Below, piece after piece: positions 15,201 to 30,200 of a stretch of DNA of 64,000 nt. Every line of letters starts with the position of its first letter. Position 1 is the stretch's first letter. Both the position numbers and the translations under genes were made by a program. The notes beneath the pieces were generated by a model. That model saw only the letters and a program-made list of their open reading frames with translations. It had not been told where the DNA came from and ran no database searches. This DNA is from Atrichornis clamosus (Eukaryota; Chordata; Aves; Passeriformes; Menuridae), in the NCBI GenBank assembly GCA_013400975.1, contig WBMZ01003461.1, positions 1 through 64,000 of the forward strand, written 5' to 3'.

Positions 15201-18200
15201 AAGGACATTGGCTGCCAGTGCAGTTAGATAAGACTGCACTGGGTGATCTCTCTTCATGGGAATGGTTTCTCTTTTGGCTAGGTGATCTGAATCAGCGGCA
15301 TTGAGCCTGCCAGCAAGGCACCTGGTGCTGTTGTCTTAAGACAGAACATATAGATGGTAGGGTCACGGACAGAAGCATGGCACTGAGAGGGTAAAAGCTG
15401 CTTACTTCTAGCCTTGTTCAGTCACTGGTCCTGCTTTGTTACACTGGACAAATCATGATGCTTCCTGTATGTGTCTCTTTACATCTAAAATTTGGATAAT
15501 CGCATACATTAGTCTTTTACCATATATTAATGTTCAAGACCCAGAACTGAGAGGGTTTTTTGGGTGTTACTTTTTAGCGTGTCACACTTTAAAATGTTGG
15601 CTACTACATACTTCCTGCTAGCATCTTTTCTCCCTCCCCTTCAACCCCCACTAGAATAACCTGTATAAAAAATTGTTGATTCCGTTCAATTCTTTGCATT
15701 CACTGGGGTGTGCTTTTTTGTTTCCTGTATCTGTTTAGTGGTTTAAATAGTTTCAAAGACCTGTCAAACAAAGTATAATCTTTACTGATTTGATGTGGGC
15801 TTTTCTAGGTGTCTACCAGCTACCATACTTTACAAGTTTTGTATGCTGTAGTGGTAAAAGTTGCTGATCTCTGGTAAGAGATCCTGTATCTTAATCCTTT
15901 TTCTAAATAATGGAGTTATGTTTGAGTACTGCTGATGATAAGGAATCTGCTCAAACTCCCATGAACTTTTACAAATGTCCCTTAGGAGTTCACTGGTTTC
16001 TTTGCTTACTTTCTTCCAAACTTTGTGGATTTATGTTATACAAACTATGTTCATGTAACCTTTTCTCATAAGCCAATTCAGTTGTATGTTCAGCACATTG
16101 TTACCACTAGCACCCAAAAATAATTAGATGCAGGGATAGACTGGTTTTAAGTTTGTATGAAAGCCCAGAAGGTCGTTGACTTTAATGAGTGTGGTAAACT
16201 TCATCACGTTTCATTATTAGGACCTTTTTAGAACAGTCTGACTTTGGCAAGGGACTGCATCTTCTTAACTCCTCTTTTTGTGTTTGTTTTGTGTCTCTGG
16301 GACACTTGTACAAATTTCAGACTCCTGTGAGAGGGGAGTGGGCCAGGTAGCCTTTTTAGAAGAATATTTGCACTCTTAATTCTCAGGTACTTCTGAAAAG
16401 TTTTAAGTCCTTAATTTTTCCTCAAATTCTTTGGAAATTAAAGCCTTTTAGCTAGAAAAGCAGATGTCTGGATCTTGTCCACATAATCTTGAAAATTCTG
16501 CCCTGCTACTGTAATGACCAGTATGTGCCTCTTACTGTGAGTTATTTGATCACTTCTTGTATATTAAGCTTGTGAGAATGTGATTAGGAGGAAGAATATT
16601 TTAATTTATGAACATATGCATAATTATACTGCTTTTCTTTTTGCTCGTAATTTTGCGTCGTAATTTTCTGTTAATTCTGTCTTCCTCTGTGCTGAGGATC
16701 TTAACTTTCATCTATCTTTCTGTTTTCTGATTATGACTTTTCTATGTATAATGTGTTACTAACATGTGAAGTTGTCCGTTATAGGTGTAATTCCTGTTTT
16801 CTACTGTTTTCTACCTTCATCTCTGAGGTTTCCTGTTTGTTCTTCCTGCTTTGACTGTCTTTTTACAAATCCAGAGTTCAAGGTGTATTTAGATGTCTTC
16901 ACCGTCATGCTGTGCATGCTGCTGTAGCCAAACAGGGCTAGAATTAGCAATCATTTGTTTTCTGAATTTACATCTTTAATCATAGTCCTCTAATTCTTTC
17001 AGCTTCTTTTTACTTGAACTATTTCTGTTAGTATCCTTCTCTGCTCCCTTCCCCACATCCACATTTGCAATTGGTATCTGTTTTTAAATCTGCACTTCTT
17101 TGCCAGACACTAGACTATGTCCTCTTGTTATTTTAGTTGAGCAGTTTGTTCAGTGCTTTTTCTTGTGTATGTTTCTGTAGAAGCAACCAGATAAATTATA
17201 ACTCTTGATAAATATTATTTAATTGGTCATTGCTATAAAATTCTGGTTTGTTGTTAATAATTTTTCTTTTCACTTTTCCTTTGTATTTAGAGGGTGTTTT
17301 TTCTTAATTTTTTTCACATTCTAGGCACAACATAGGCTTTCCCATTGTAGAATGTTCCTCTGAAGGAGACTTTATTCTTTCCAAACCACCAGACACAGGG
17401 GGACTAATCTCTTTTGGCACTGTAGCTGAACAGTTGGTGTATGAATTGGGCAATCCTCAGCGCTATCTTTTACCAGATGTTACGTGTGACTTTTCCCAAG
17501 TTTCCATCACCGAAATTCCAGGTTAGTCCCCTTACATGTAAAGATATATGTATCAATGAATTGTGTTAGCAAACAAAAGCAGCAGCTCTAATTTTCATGT
17601 TGTCTCTGCATATTTCTTGTTAAATCACTTCCTTAGTGTCATAATATATTAAACTGGTATTTTCAAGGACTCTTGCTAGAAATTTCTTCAGAAATTTTAA
17701 CATAATCTTACTTATCTTGCTGGCTGATTAATTTATCTTTTCAATCACTACTGCTTTTCCTTGAATTATTTATGCATGCCTTGCACCTACCAAGTCCTTA
17801 AACTATGTATTCAGTGTGAACAACATTGAAACCAGCTCTACTATGATTTCAGTATTTTTTAAACTGCAGCTAAATTTCTTCTCTCAAAAAACTGTTTTGT
17901 ACATGTTTTAACCTAGGGCATTTGAAGTGTTAGTAACAATGGAAGGCTGTGTCTTTCAAAGCACTACTTGGTAATGGTGTTTTTTCTTAGACATTTAGGT
18001 GGATCATCTGAAGTGGCAGAAGCATGATTAGGCACAGGATTTCCACCAGAGAATCTGTTTTTGAAAAAGTCCATTTGCTATCCTCAAAACTAAACAGCCA
18101 GGAGACTAAAGATGGTTATAACGTATGTTTAGGATTTGTCTTTAAAAGCAAAACAAACAAAAAACTCCCAGGCTTAACAGATTTGAAAAGCTGTAATTTG

Positions 18201-21200
18201 AGTAAGACAGCTTGGAAAAAATTTTACCTACATTTATCTAAAGTTTGTTTTTTACTGCATCTGTATTATTTTTTTTTTCATTCTAATGGAACTTGCCTGT
18301 GATGGTATGCCAAATGTCTTTCTAAAGCTTAGAACAATCAAAATCTTAAAAAATTAGTGTGATAAAACTCAAAATGTGGTAAGATAAAAAGTATTTTGCT
18401 TTAATAATAAAGTACCATAACAATGTACAGTGATCTTCTGCTCATGCAACATAACCAAATGGCAGTCTGATGAGGCCAGCTTGCTACTCTTAGCCTGTAG
18501 TCTTTTTCTTTTTAAAAAAAGAAACCCTAACCTTCCTATGAACTTTTAGCTTGCAAATGACCTGATATGACATGTTTGAACTTAAAATGAACTTTCACGT
18601 GAACTTTCAGTTAGCCCTCTTAGAAATATAACAGATGGAAAATGGGCAGATTGCTTAAATATTTTAGTTTGAAGTGCTTTGACACGTACACCAGTAAAAA
18701 CAGGCAAGCTGTCTATTTTTGCTGTTTATGTTGCCAGTTTTATTGTCCTGCTGGATTACTTGCAGTGAGCTGAGAGGTGCTTCTGTTTTCTTTTTGTCAA
18801 TGAGTGCTGTGCATTTGGTTTTGTGGAATTTTTTTTTCTTTGTATTACTCCTTCACCTGGAACATGAAACTTCTCCAGATCTCCACCCTGACTGGAGGGA
18901 TGTAGTTTTATATTGAGAGAGTTATATTAACCTCATGTCAATCTTGCAGAGAGAGTGATGATGTTATTTCAGTGACATGTAGAACTTGTACTAGTCACAT
19001 TTAATTTTTTAGGTATGATCTGATCTTTTCAGAGTATTTGTGTAAAGCTTTGAACTGCTTCTTAAATACTTGCAAGCACAGGTTAGGTACAGGTAAACTA
19101 CAGTATAATTCTGTCTCTCAAATGTTGTGCTGATCCTGCACTGCTAATTTTCAAGGAGTTGCAGCTATTGATTTTTTTTCCAGTTCAAGCTTGAACCTGA
19201 TGCCATCACAGCAGTGTTCTCAATTTTTTTTTGGCATTAATATTCCTAATACTGAACATGGTTGTTGCTCTGGAACAATTACTCGGACTGTTCTGTTTCT
19301 GTTATTGAGAAGAAAGCTAAAGTTGTCCCTTCACTTACTAAGCTATCAGCAAATAAGCTCTCACTGGTTTCTCACCTTGTTTTGATTCTTTGCCAAGTGA
19401 GGGACTGCAGTCCACTCCAGCCAGTAAATTGAATGCTCTGTGTGTATGTGCAATAACTGGCTATTAAGTGGAAAATAACTATTGAGTCTGAAGTCCTAAG
19501 GCTGCTTTCTTGTTAAGTACTTTTTAAGTGCATGAATAAACATTTCAATCACCCTTTCAAAAGGCTCATGGAAGTCATAAATCTAGTCACCAGTTTGCTG
19601 CTGTTCTTTCTAAGGCAGGAAGAACTGTTTCCTGAAGGGTTCTCTCTTCTGTGGCAGTACAGATATCAGTGATTTGCTTTTTAATTAAGTGTATTTGATT
19701 AATATGTATCACAAAAGAATGTCTTTGAAGTTATATTAAAGACTCTTAAATACTGGGTTTTTTTACCATTATAGGTTTTGATGGTGGAGCAGTGAAAGTT
19801 TGTGGAGCAAAAGGATTACCACCTTCAACATTTTATAAGGTATTGCCTCATTCTGTGGAGTGAAAGGTATTTTTTCATTTACAAAATCTTAGATTTTGGA
19901 GAAAATGCTAAAACCTAGCACTTCGAAATCCTCATCTTCTCTGCCCCAAGGGTAAAAGGGCAGGAACATTTGAAAAGAAAGACCTTATTTGATACATAAA
20001 AACCTGTTACTTTGTATAACAAGTGTATATTTGTATAGGTAATGATTGCCAGAGAGCGTTTATAGCCTCTCAGTACTGAATTCCATTTAATCCCCTTATC
20101 ATTAGGTAAATGCCACTTATCTTGATGGCTTCAGAGCTACTGCAGTCTGTCCAGTGGGAGGTCCAAAGGCGGTACAAAAAGCAAAACGCACTGCAGAAGG
20201 TATTCTGCAAAGGTTAGTATTTGAGTCTTGGGAGAGGTTCTGGCTTTCTCTTTTTTTCCAGAGATGGTGAAAATAGAACGGTGACACATGATGGCAACAT
20301 TATTAAACTCGTGAGAATCCTAGAAGATTATAGTTTTCCTATTGGGATGACATTTCAAGGCTTAAATAGCCTGTTCAGGAAACCTGTTTTCAATATATAA
20401 GTACATTTCAGCTACATTTGACAGAGCAAGAAAAGTCTCAAATATTTTTGAAAATAGGTGGTTGGAGAGTGGAGAGAAACCCAAATTAGTGAGGGAAAAG
20501 CTGTCATTCAGTTAAATTTTAATAAATGCCAGAGATAAATCCATGTGGAACATGTTTTCAGCAACTTTCCCATGACTTTTTTAAAAAGTCTTAGTGATAT
20601 GAAATGTAGGCAGTTTACCAAGTTTGTGTTTGAAACACAGTTATCTTAGTATCTTGTAAAATGTGACCAATTATTGTTTGGTTTTTGTTTTATTTGGTTT
20701 TTTGCTAGAGCAATTTTACAATTTTAAGACAGACTGATAAACCTTTAGTGGTATAGTCATGCCAGTATTTTGGCAAGGAGGGATTCCTCTTAAATATAAT
20801 TCTGTATCCTCACAGGAGTCTCTCAGTGCTTACTCCAGTAGCCCCAGTCTTTCTAGTTATGAGACTTATTTCCTTGTGTCGTGTATTAGATAAGGCTTCC
20901 CCCCATCCTGTTCTATTCCCATGCAGTAACTACACTTGGATAGTCAGAAATACAGGGTTTACTGTGAGCTTGGTGTGTCTGCTAATGTGCCTTTGTGCAG
21001 CACTGTGGGGAAGGAGGGGTTGTCTGCCTTCCCTGAAGAGACCTGACAGATGAGAGCAGGCTGATAGGCACTGTATCATTTGTACAAATGCTAAAAGCGT
21101 GTCCAGAAACTACTGAGAAAATCAAAGGATGGAAAAAACCCTTCAGGAGGTGTTAAATACAAAGACTCAGGGACTCAGAACCTCTGAAAAGCAATCTTTC

Positions 21201-24200
21201 TAGAAGCTAGGTGATTATTTTAAAAGAAAAAAGTAGAATGGTGTTTTTTCCATGTCTTGCTTTGCTCTTGGACATTTTTTCAGACTGGACTACGTGAATC
21301 TTTTGTCTTACTGAAACAGCTTGTGATGCTGCTGCCTCTGTGACATCTAGAAAATTAATTCAGCCTGTGGTCTCTTGAGTAATCCTCAGAAGAAAGCTCA
21401 TGTAAAGTAGTTGAAGGCTGATTAACTGGTTTGATAAGTGGCCTCTAGCCCATTAGGTGTGCCTGTGGGCAAGTTCTCTGTGTTGAAAATCACAACATAC
21501 AAAAATTTATTCTCCATCTCAAACACAGTCTTAAAGAGCTTAATACATGGAATTGTTTATTCAGCATGTTCAAAAGATTTGTGTGTCAGACCAGATAGAG
21601 AATAAGAATTAAGCTGTTCTGATCCCTCTCAGAGAGTGATCTATCAGCAACTCTTAACTCTTTAGGCAGTGTTGGTGTCAGTCTTTTCATAAAATCATAA
21701 AGCCTGTTCATAAAATCATAGAATCATCAAGGTTAGAGACCTTTAAGGTCATCAAAACCATCTCTATCACTGTAATCCCTAAACCACATCTCCCAGTGCC
21801 AGATCCAGATGCCCCTTAAACACCTCCAGGGCTGGTGACTCTGCCACCTCCCTGGGCAACCTATTCCCATGCCAGACCACCCAAACAGAGAAAATTTTTT
21901 TCTACTGTCTAATCTGAATCTCCCTTGTCTCAGCTGAAGGCCATTTCCTCTGGTCCTCTCACTGCAGGCATGGCAGAAAAGACCAGCCCCCACCTGACTA
22001 CGGCCTCCTTTCAGGTAGCTGTAGAGAGCAATGGGGTCCCTCCTGAGCCTCCTGTTCTCCGGACTAAACAAGCCAGCTCCCTCAGCCATTCCTTGTAAGA
22101 CACATTTTTTAGACCTTTCACAAGCCTCATTGCCCTTCTCTGGACAGGCTCCAGCACCTCAGTGTTCTTCTTTGAGTCAGGGGCCCAGAACTGGACACAG
22201 GATTTGAGGAGTGGCCTCAGCAGTGCTGAGTACAGGGGGACACTCACTGTCCTGATCCTGCTGGCCACATTATTCCTGATACAAGCCACAGTGCCATCGG
22301 CCTTTTTGGCCACCTGGGCACGTGCTGGCTCATGTTCAGCTGCTGTGGACCAGCACCCCCAAGTCCCTTTCTGCCCTCAAGCCACTCTCCCCCGGCCTGT
22401 AGCACTGCCTGGGGTTGCTGCAACCCAAGTGCAGGACCCAGCACTTTGCCTTTTTGAATGAACCTCATGCAGTTGTCCCTAGCCCTTTAATTGAGTCTGT
22501 CCAGGTCTCTCTGTTTCAAGAGAATATTCTAAGGACATGATCTTTCAGCTACCCAGATTCCAATCTGTTCTAGGTTAAATTCTGCCCAGTAGTCTTAATG
22601 GCAACAACTGCAGAATAAAGTGCACAACTTCAAAGTGCTTCTTTTATACAGATCAAATTAGCTGTCAGCCTAAGACATTGAGCAGCTTTGGCAGCCTGCA
22701 AGATGACTTCTTTCACTTCTTTCTTGTGTACTTCTCCTTTATTTGTTTATTCATTATTGAAAGCAGGAGTGATTTGGTAATACGTGTATGAAGAAGTCTT
22801 TTTGGAGTAGTCTTTGGTATCCTTTTATTTTTGGTAATTCTCTGTTGCATTACCAATACATGAAAGAGCTAAAAATTACCCATAGAATTGTAGTATCTTT
22901 AACTGTAATGTTTGTAGATAAATAATTTAAAATAACTTAGTACAGACACAGTAGCAAATTTAGTTACCTTAAATGAGGTTACTTGCCTTTTTTTTTTCTT
23001 TTTTTTCTTTTTTTTCTTCCCCTGTGAAAAACATAGGTGGCCTCATTTGTGATCCATGAACCCCATTCATCTCTTTACAACAATTAGAACCTTACATTTT
23101 GTGCTTAAGTCCTATACATAGTTCACTTTTTCAGGTGCTGTGCTAGTATTTATGACAATGATGATGTATTAGCATTGTCTTCAAAATGTTCCACCAATAG
23201 AAAATAGTTTTCTCATCCTAATGCAATTCCAGTGTTTCAACTAATAAAAATCTTTTATACAACTAGAAGCGTGCCAGATTAAAATTATTGGGAAATCAGT
23301 TTAGTATCTTCAGAATTTAACTAATTTTTCTAGTCTGTAACATGTTAATAAGTTGGACTGTTTTTAACAGTTGGATCCTTGGAAACTTTTAAAACTTTTT
23401 TAACCTTTTTTTAAAGTATTATTATTTTGAACTTCATATGTTTGGTTTCTTTTAAACTGTAGCAGTCATTTTCAGTTTCAGTTCTTGACAGTGGAGCTGT
23501 TTTTTCTGAGCTGTTGCAATCAGTGTGTTTATTCTATATTTAATGTTTGTCAAAACCCAGTATTGATTCCTGGCTCTCTTAAAGCAGTATGTGTTTTCAT
23601 GATGTATAAAAAGGTAATGTTCGTAGTCTTTATTGTGATTGGACAAACCTGACACTCTTGACACAATGTGCTTTGTGATGGGAATATCCTAGTTATAGAA
23701 AGAGTTTGAGGAATTTCGGTGTCAGACTGGAAAGGCACAAGTAATGAAGAAACATGCTCTTTAAAAACTTTTATCTGCTTTTTGGCATTTGAGTTGTTCA
23801 TTAGTTCCAAATAAACATCTTTCAGGTTTGAATAAGAGTTCTTTCTTCACTTTGATTTTTTTTTTTTCAAATTCATCAATGCCTGTGATGTAACAAGGTC
23901 ATTTCACATACTTATTGGTAGTTTTAATGCCTTATAGCAGAAACAGGGTTATTAACTGAGTTACTGGTGTGAAACCCAGGAGGATTGCATATACTGTAAT
24001 TACATTTGAAGCTGTCTTTGTTTTAAAGATAATGGTAAGAGCTGAAGTCCATTTATTTGTCTTTACCTATCATCATTCAAATAATTTGAATAAACAAAAG
24101 GCTCACTTTGAAATCTAAGAGTAAATTCGGAGGTATGACTTCCTTGTCAGCAATCACTTGATCTGTAGTGTTCAGATGTATTTGTTTAGTGTAAAATATC

Positions 24201-27200
24201 CATGGTCCAGTTTACATGACAGAGCTAACTTCTGTGGACTACACAGGGCTATTTCAGATAATAATTTTGAGACAGTTTACTAATTAAAAAAAAATCATTT
24301 GTTGCAGGACTCGTCTTATTTTCAGTCAGCTTGGGTATGAAGATTACAGTGCAGTTAACATACAGGTTTTAGGGTCTGAAGATACATATGGACCTCATGC
24401 TAGAAGGAGTATAGATGGTGTAAGTATTCAGTGGAGTGTTCTTAAACTTTTACTGACCTCTTTTAATCTTTCCATATTGTTATCTTTTCCACAACTTTAA
24501 AGGAAGTCACTATCATCTTGGGAATTTCACCCCTTCATGTTGCAAAGAATTCACTGTCACTACTTAATGTACAAAATTAACACTGACAAGGTCTTTGCAG
24601 TATTGGGTCATCCAGAAGCATTGATACGCAATCTCACATAAATATTGTTGTAGTCTATTCTGATGTTATTCATCTAAAGAAATATTTTCTTATAAAAACT
24701 TTTATGACATAAACTTCAATTACATTACATGTAATGCTTAAAGACCACAGGAAATGTCAGCATTATTGTTGCCTGCACAGCTTCTAAAACTGTCTGTGAG
24801 TACTATTTGTGAAATAATCTTCAACTATATAATTCTGCACTGTATTTTGTGACTGAAAAAATTCATATGTAAGAGTGTGAATGATGTTCATAGCCACTGC
24901 AGCTGTGATATCCATGGTCTGTTTTCCTAATCTATAGTATGAAAGTCCTTGTTAAAGGAAAAAGACTGTACATCATGTCCTCACTTACATGCACTTTAAA
25001 TATTTAGACAGTTTGGTTGGTTCCAAAACAGTAGCATTTAATTCTTCTTTGTCAGTGGCAGTCTTGCGAAACTCTTAAGGTACACGTGGCAAAACTCAGC
25101 TCTGAGTTTGTTCTTACGAGTGCCGACATTTAGTAGCCAACAATTTGTATGTAAAGGAAACAAGAATGTGATGTGGAGAAGGACAACGAACTTCTTCCTA
25201 GTGAAATGAAGTGTTCTTAAAAATTAGTCAAGTTATATCTGCAGCTGTTTATTTCAGTACTTGAGTTTCAGTTTCCTTCAACACAGCAGCAAGAGTTGCT
25301 TCCTGAGGACTGAGCTTAATAATGTGGTCTTTTTAATTTTTAGGGCCATAAAACCTGCAATTTTAAGTGTCTTACTAAGAGTGCAGAATCAAAATTTTGA
25401 AACACAGGAACAGATGTTCCAGATGTTCGATTTGCCTCTCTTCGTTTGTACCAGCTCCTTATGAATATGCATTGTAATATATCCTTTAATTAAATTGTTA
25501 CATTGAAAGTTTTCTGTCTCACTATACAGAGTGAATGAGTTGAAGAAGAGCAGTTTCTCCCTCCTGATTGTTCAGTTTGCCTTGCTTTACAGTACATTAG
25601 AGAAATTTTTCAAATGAAATTGAGTATTTGTAGTATTTTCTGTATCTCCAGCCTCAGTTCCCAGGTCTTATATTAAAAGTAAACAGAGCATTATTGCCAT
25701 TGTATGTGCTTCCCATACATGCCTGAAACAGGATGTGAGAGCTACAGCTGAAATACAGGAAATGGCTCTCTTGCCTTCCCCCTTCACGGTTCCTCCAACA
25801 TTTTAGAAGAAACACGCCAGAGGAGCTTTCATCTGGACAGCAGACGTCGTAGCTTGAGGAAAAGGGTTGGGGAGTGGGGTTTGCTCTTCCATTTATAATA
25901 TGAAGTCATAGAATCCTGAGGAAAATATTCACCCATTGAGGCTTCAGGTAGGAATAATGTAGTCCTTTAAACACTCTTTCCTACCATCTTTTTCCCTGCA
26001 AAATTAGACCTGGTTGTTGGGTTACAAATCACAGTGCTCAAAACCAGAGCCATACTGTGCTAGGCAATATATTAACACACAAGGAAAATAATTCCTTCTT
26101 TGCAAGTTCTGCCATTTAAATTTGAAGCAAAGAAGCACGTATATAAGTGAATACCAAGACAAGGCAAGTTGAACAGTATTTGGAGCTCAGTATAGATGTA
26201 TATGATGTGGCTGGACTACTTCTTGTGCCGTTCTGTCAAACTGCTGCAGAGGTTTGCCTTTGCAGCTGTGCAATTACTGTATATCCCAGGCTTATGTAGT
26301 AGGCCTGTATACTGGAGTCTGAGCATCTGTGTGGAATAGTGACTGTTCCAAACAAGATGAAATACCCTTGAAAAATAGGAAAGGGTGGCAAGCATTTATT
26401 TTCTCAGACTTCTTTGCTTGTTGATGTGGTTGCTGCCTGATGCTGATAGTTTGCTTTGTCAGCAGCAGCCCAGCATGAGCTAGAAAGGGACCTGAATCAG
26501 CACTGAGTAACTTCAGTGGTTTGATTTTTAATATCTCCTGTTCTGTAGTGTTCTGTTGGAGAGGAAGGAGTTGAGTTACAACAGTGACAGTGTCAGTGAG
26601 TTCATGGTTTAGAAATACTGGATATGTTTGATGTAGAAGGTACCTATTAAGAGTATATCAGGCTTTAGAGTTCACTACATAAAAACTGTATGTGTTCTGT
26701 TAGATTTCTCCTAACCCTTTTAACTGATGTACAAGACATTGTTAAGACTTTGTTTTACTCTTTTTTTTCTAATTCTGATACTGTAAGGTTGTTGACTTCA
26801 GTCTACGTACCCAGTTTTAACACTGGGTTCACCCACTCTAAACAGGATTTGGCTTATTTTCATAGACCATTGTATCTTGCATCTGCAGGCGAGGAAGTAA
26901 ACATGGAACTTTAAATGGAATGTTGAAGATATGGTACAGTTTAGAACCAGAAGGCAGATGTGGATGCATGTGTTTTTTCCAAGAGCATTTAGTATTAATT
27001 ATTATTCATTGTAATTTAATGAATCTTGTGCTAGTTTTGCGAACACTGACTGTTAAAATTATGCATTTGTTGGGTTTGTTGCATGGCTACATATTTTTTG
27101 TGTAGCAACTTCTTTTACAACAACCTAGTGAAACTTTTTTAAACTGGAAAACTTGATTTCTTATCTCTGTTACCTTAATCAGAACATCTGTTTCTGTATT

Positions 27201-30200
27201 CATAGGGAGAAATTTTTGTCCTTTGAGTGATGTGTGATCTACATGAACAGAAATAATACAATTCCTCCTACCTTGGCTCCATTAAACTGTTATTTTAGGG
27301 TTTGCCTACAAAAGTACTGAGATATCTAATAGAAATGTGGATCAAATTTGCAAGATTTCCCACATGAGAGTACTGTGGCAGGTATTTTCCAGGCTTGGAG
27401 GCTGAGAAATGAACTGTGTGTGTCTCTTTGAGTATGTCTGCCTGGGGCTACGTCAAGAAAAAATGGGAAAGCGATTGTGTTTACATTGCTGTACCTCAGA
27501 ATACTTCTATGTGGATGTGCCACTAGAATTGGGAGTGGAGAAAAATAGTCTTGCAGCTTTACGAATGTTTAGGACATTGGTTTAAACGTAGTAAAACAAG
27601 AAGGCCCCTCATTGAATTTTAGCTGATCACCAGCTCTAAAGTAAGAATTTTTCCTCCCTTGGTATAACCTGACCTAAGTGATCCTCTTCCTGTAGGGGTT
27701 TTGTTGTGTATTTGAGCTGGAATAGCGGATTTAGTAGTCTGTTAACATAGTGGTCTCTTTGGAATACCAAAAGCTACAAAATCTAAAAGAATTCGTTAGT
27801 GAGGACATTTCGAGGTTTATGAAGTGCTCTGAGCTCTGTAGAATAACAAAACAAAACAAAAACCCACCATCCAAACGTAGGTATCTTTTTCATGCTTTCA
27901 TGAAATAGATCCTTTCCTGTTGCTATAAACACAGGAAAAAATCTAGTATCTTTGTAGTCAAACTTGTCCTCTTTTGAATTTTATATTGATTTAAGTAAAC
28001 CATGAATTCTGTGTAAGGTTACCAAAGAACCTTTAGAAATTTTGTGTTCGTTAACAAAAAAAAGATGACTTCCAGAGAGAAGAAATACTCTGCTGCAGAA
28101 CTCTGTACTTGGAGAGTAGTGCTGTGTGAGAAACTCCTGACCAGTAGATTTTGATACCTTGTGCAGTCCCATTTCATACGTACTTGCACTTGTGCCTTAG
28201 AACAACTAAGAGACTGAGAGACAGACATACTGTGAGCAGGTTTCATATATTCAAAGACTCAAAGGCAAACCAAGGCTGGTTCCTGCTGGTGCTTGCAAAT
28301 TCTTGAATGAATAGTCTTTGCCGTCAGTGAGACGTAATGTTTTCTCTAAGGCTTTCACCCAGTGTATTGATTCCAGTGGTAGATCCTGTGGTGACTGAAA
28401 ATAGATTTTTAGAGAAATAAAATACTAAGTGAGAGACAGTGCTTCCCTGCAAGGGCAGGTGTTTTAGTCAACTAGAGTGGAGAACACAGTATTGATAGGG
28501 TTTGCCTTTAGAGGGAGTATCTTTTTTAGGAAAATGTGGTAATTTTTAAAAGTTCTGTTCTCACACATCTCCTGAGGATTAGATTTTAATTCTTTTCTGT
28601 GGACAGATCTGCTTCCTCCTTGATGGTAGAAGTGAACCTGACCCTCTAACCTGGCCCCAAAGTACTCTCAGTGCACTTGAAATAGGAAAGTTTGTTTGCC
28701 AGTTCCACTGAGAGTGAAGCCAAGTACTTGGTTTTGTTAGTTACAGTACGTGATTCTTGGAGAATGCTGGAGACAAGGCACCGTGTCCTAGCAGTCTGAA
28801 ATATCCAATAGTTGATTCCATGGTAGCAAAATAAAGGTAATGAAAAGTTCACAGCAAATTATAGTGATGATGGATGAAAAGCCACTGAATGATTTAACTT
28901 GATTACTGAGCTAGTTACTTTTCAATTTTGTAGTTTTAACTGATGTTCTGTATCTAAGCTAATCTAATGTCAACCTTTTTGAAACAGGGTCCTCGGGAAG
29001 CTGTTATTTGGCTTGCTGTACACCATAAACAAAAAGAAGCTGTAGAAATCTTCTCCAAAGAGATTGCACCAGCTGGAACTGGCATGGGTAAATACTCATA
29101 TCATTTAAGAATTTTGAAGACTTTTTATTCTCTGAGCATGACTGGCATCTAAAAACTTAATTGTGTTCAGCTTCATCGTGTTGTTCGTAGTGACATAATT
29201 TTTTTAAAGGTATATATGTTTGGTGTAGAAATGTTACCCACAGACATTAGTAAAATGATAAAGTGAAAGTCATGGGAGTTCACCTTTGTATTCCTTTGAG
29301 ACTATACTTCTGTTGCTGCTACTGTTCCTTCCTGTTTTTTTCCTTTTCCTCATTTGTCTGTTTTCCTACGTGTAGTTGCACTGATATGCAACAGTGGTTT
29401 ACTTTTTTATCATGTTACTGAAACTAAGTGATGCTATTAGACTTCACTGGCAATAAAAATTGAGGGTTACTCAGCTGGCAGGAATTTACTACAGCATCCA
29501 GCTATAACATTGCAATTTTTGAAGAGAAGTGCAGTTTGAAGGCTTTGAAGGTTCTCTTCATACTTTATTTTCTGATGTTACTGCAAAGGATTTTTATTGA
29601 TGCTACAGTACATCTAACCTGTTTATTCTATAGCTGCTTATTTAAGGAATTACAACTTTCAGCTATAACTCAAAAAATCTAATACTGCCGAGATGGTGCT
29701 AAGAACCTGCATCTTAGTTCACAGTGCATATTAACTACCCAACTTAAATGCTCATCCTGCAGAATTAAGTCTAAACCTTACTGTTTGATTATTTTGAGCA
29801 AACTTTTTTTTTCTGTTCTCCTCCCAAGTCCCTTAAGTGTCACCACAGCCTGTCTCAGTTCTAAATAGCTCATTCATGTGCTGTGATTTGGTGCATAAAT
29901 CATGAATACTCATCCCTCTTTTACTACCCATTTTAAATGAATTTAAATTTTGACAGCCTATTTTGAGGACTAGGGCTTGGATACTTTGCAATGGCTTCTG
30001 CATACCTCAATGAAGCCTGTATCTAGGGTTTACATAGACCTTCAAAATTAAATTTCATGGGCTGAACCTGAAATTCTCAAGTTCCATAGCAAATCTAGAA
30101 CCCTGGTTAATGGAGGAATAGTTAGGTGTTGCCTTGCAGTGAAGCAACTAAATTTTTTTTCCAGTAAACTAAAAAGTGTGTAGAAGTGTGCACATTCCTG

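Larger units (their letters stand above)
8538..17324 (+). other. Intron after visible exon 7 (8.8 kb)
   Basis: It holds a strong polypyrimidine/acceptor-like site at 13189-13218 and a perfect short hairpin at 15215-15242. A somewhat more GC-rich stretch lies at about 9110-9560, without recognisable coding. The open frames of up to about 110 codons here show no family motif. Confidence 0.7.
20213..24307 (+). other. Intron after visible exon 10
   Basis: It holds a long antisense CR1 fragment at about 21712-22520 and a pyrimidine tract (T-runs broken by C) at about 22988-23025. The rest is featureless. Confidence 0.75.

Noticed and set aside
22162..22461. 99-codon plus-strand open frame
   Set aside because: It is the complement of the antisense CR1 element; the real remnant is the minus-strand ORF2 frame.
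25905..25925. Short tcatagaatcctgag resembling a CR1 3' terminal motif
   Set aside because: Only about 12 bases match and no CR1 body follows on either strand.
28864..28908. Box C/D snoRNA-like pattern (gtgatgat followed by two ctga)
   Set aside because: The spacing is only about 40 bases and no convincing terminal stem is present; it is upstream of exon 12 in AT-rich intron.
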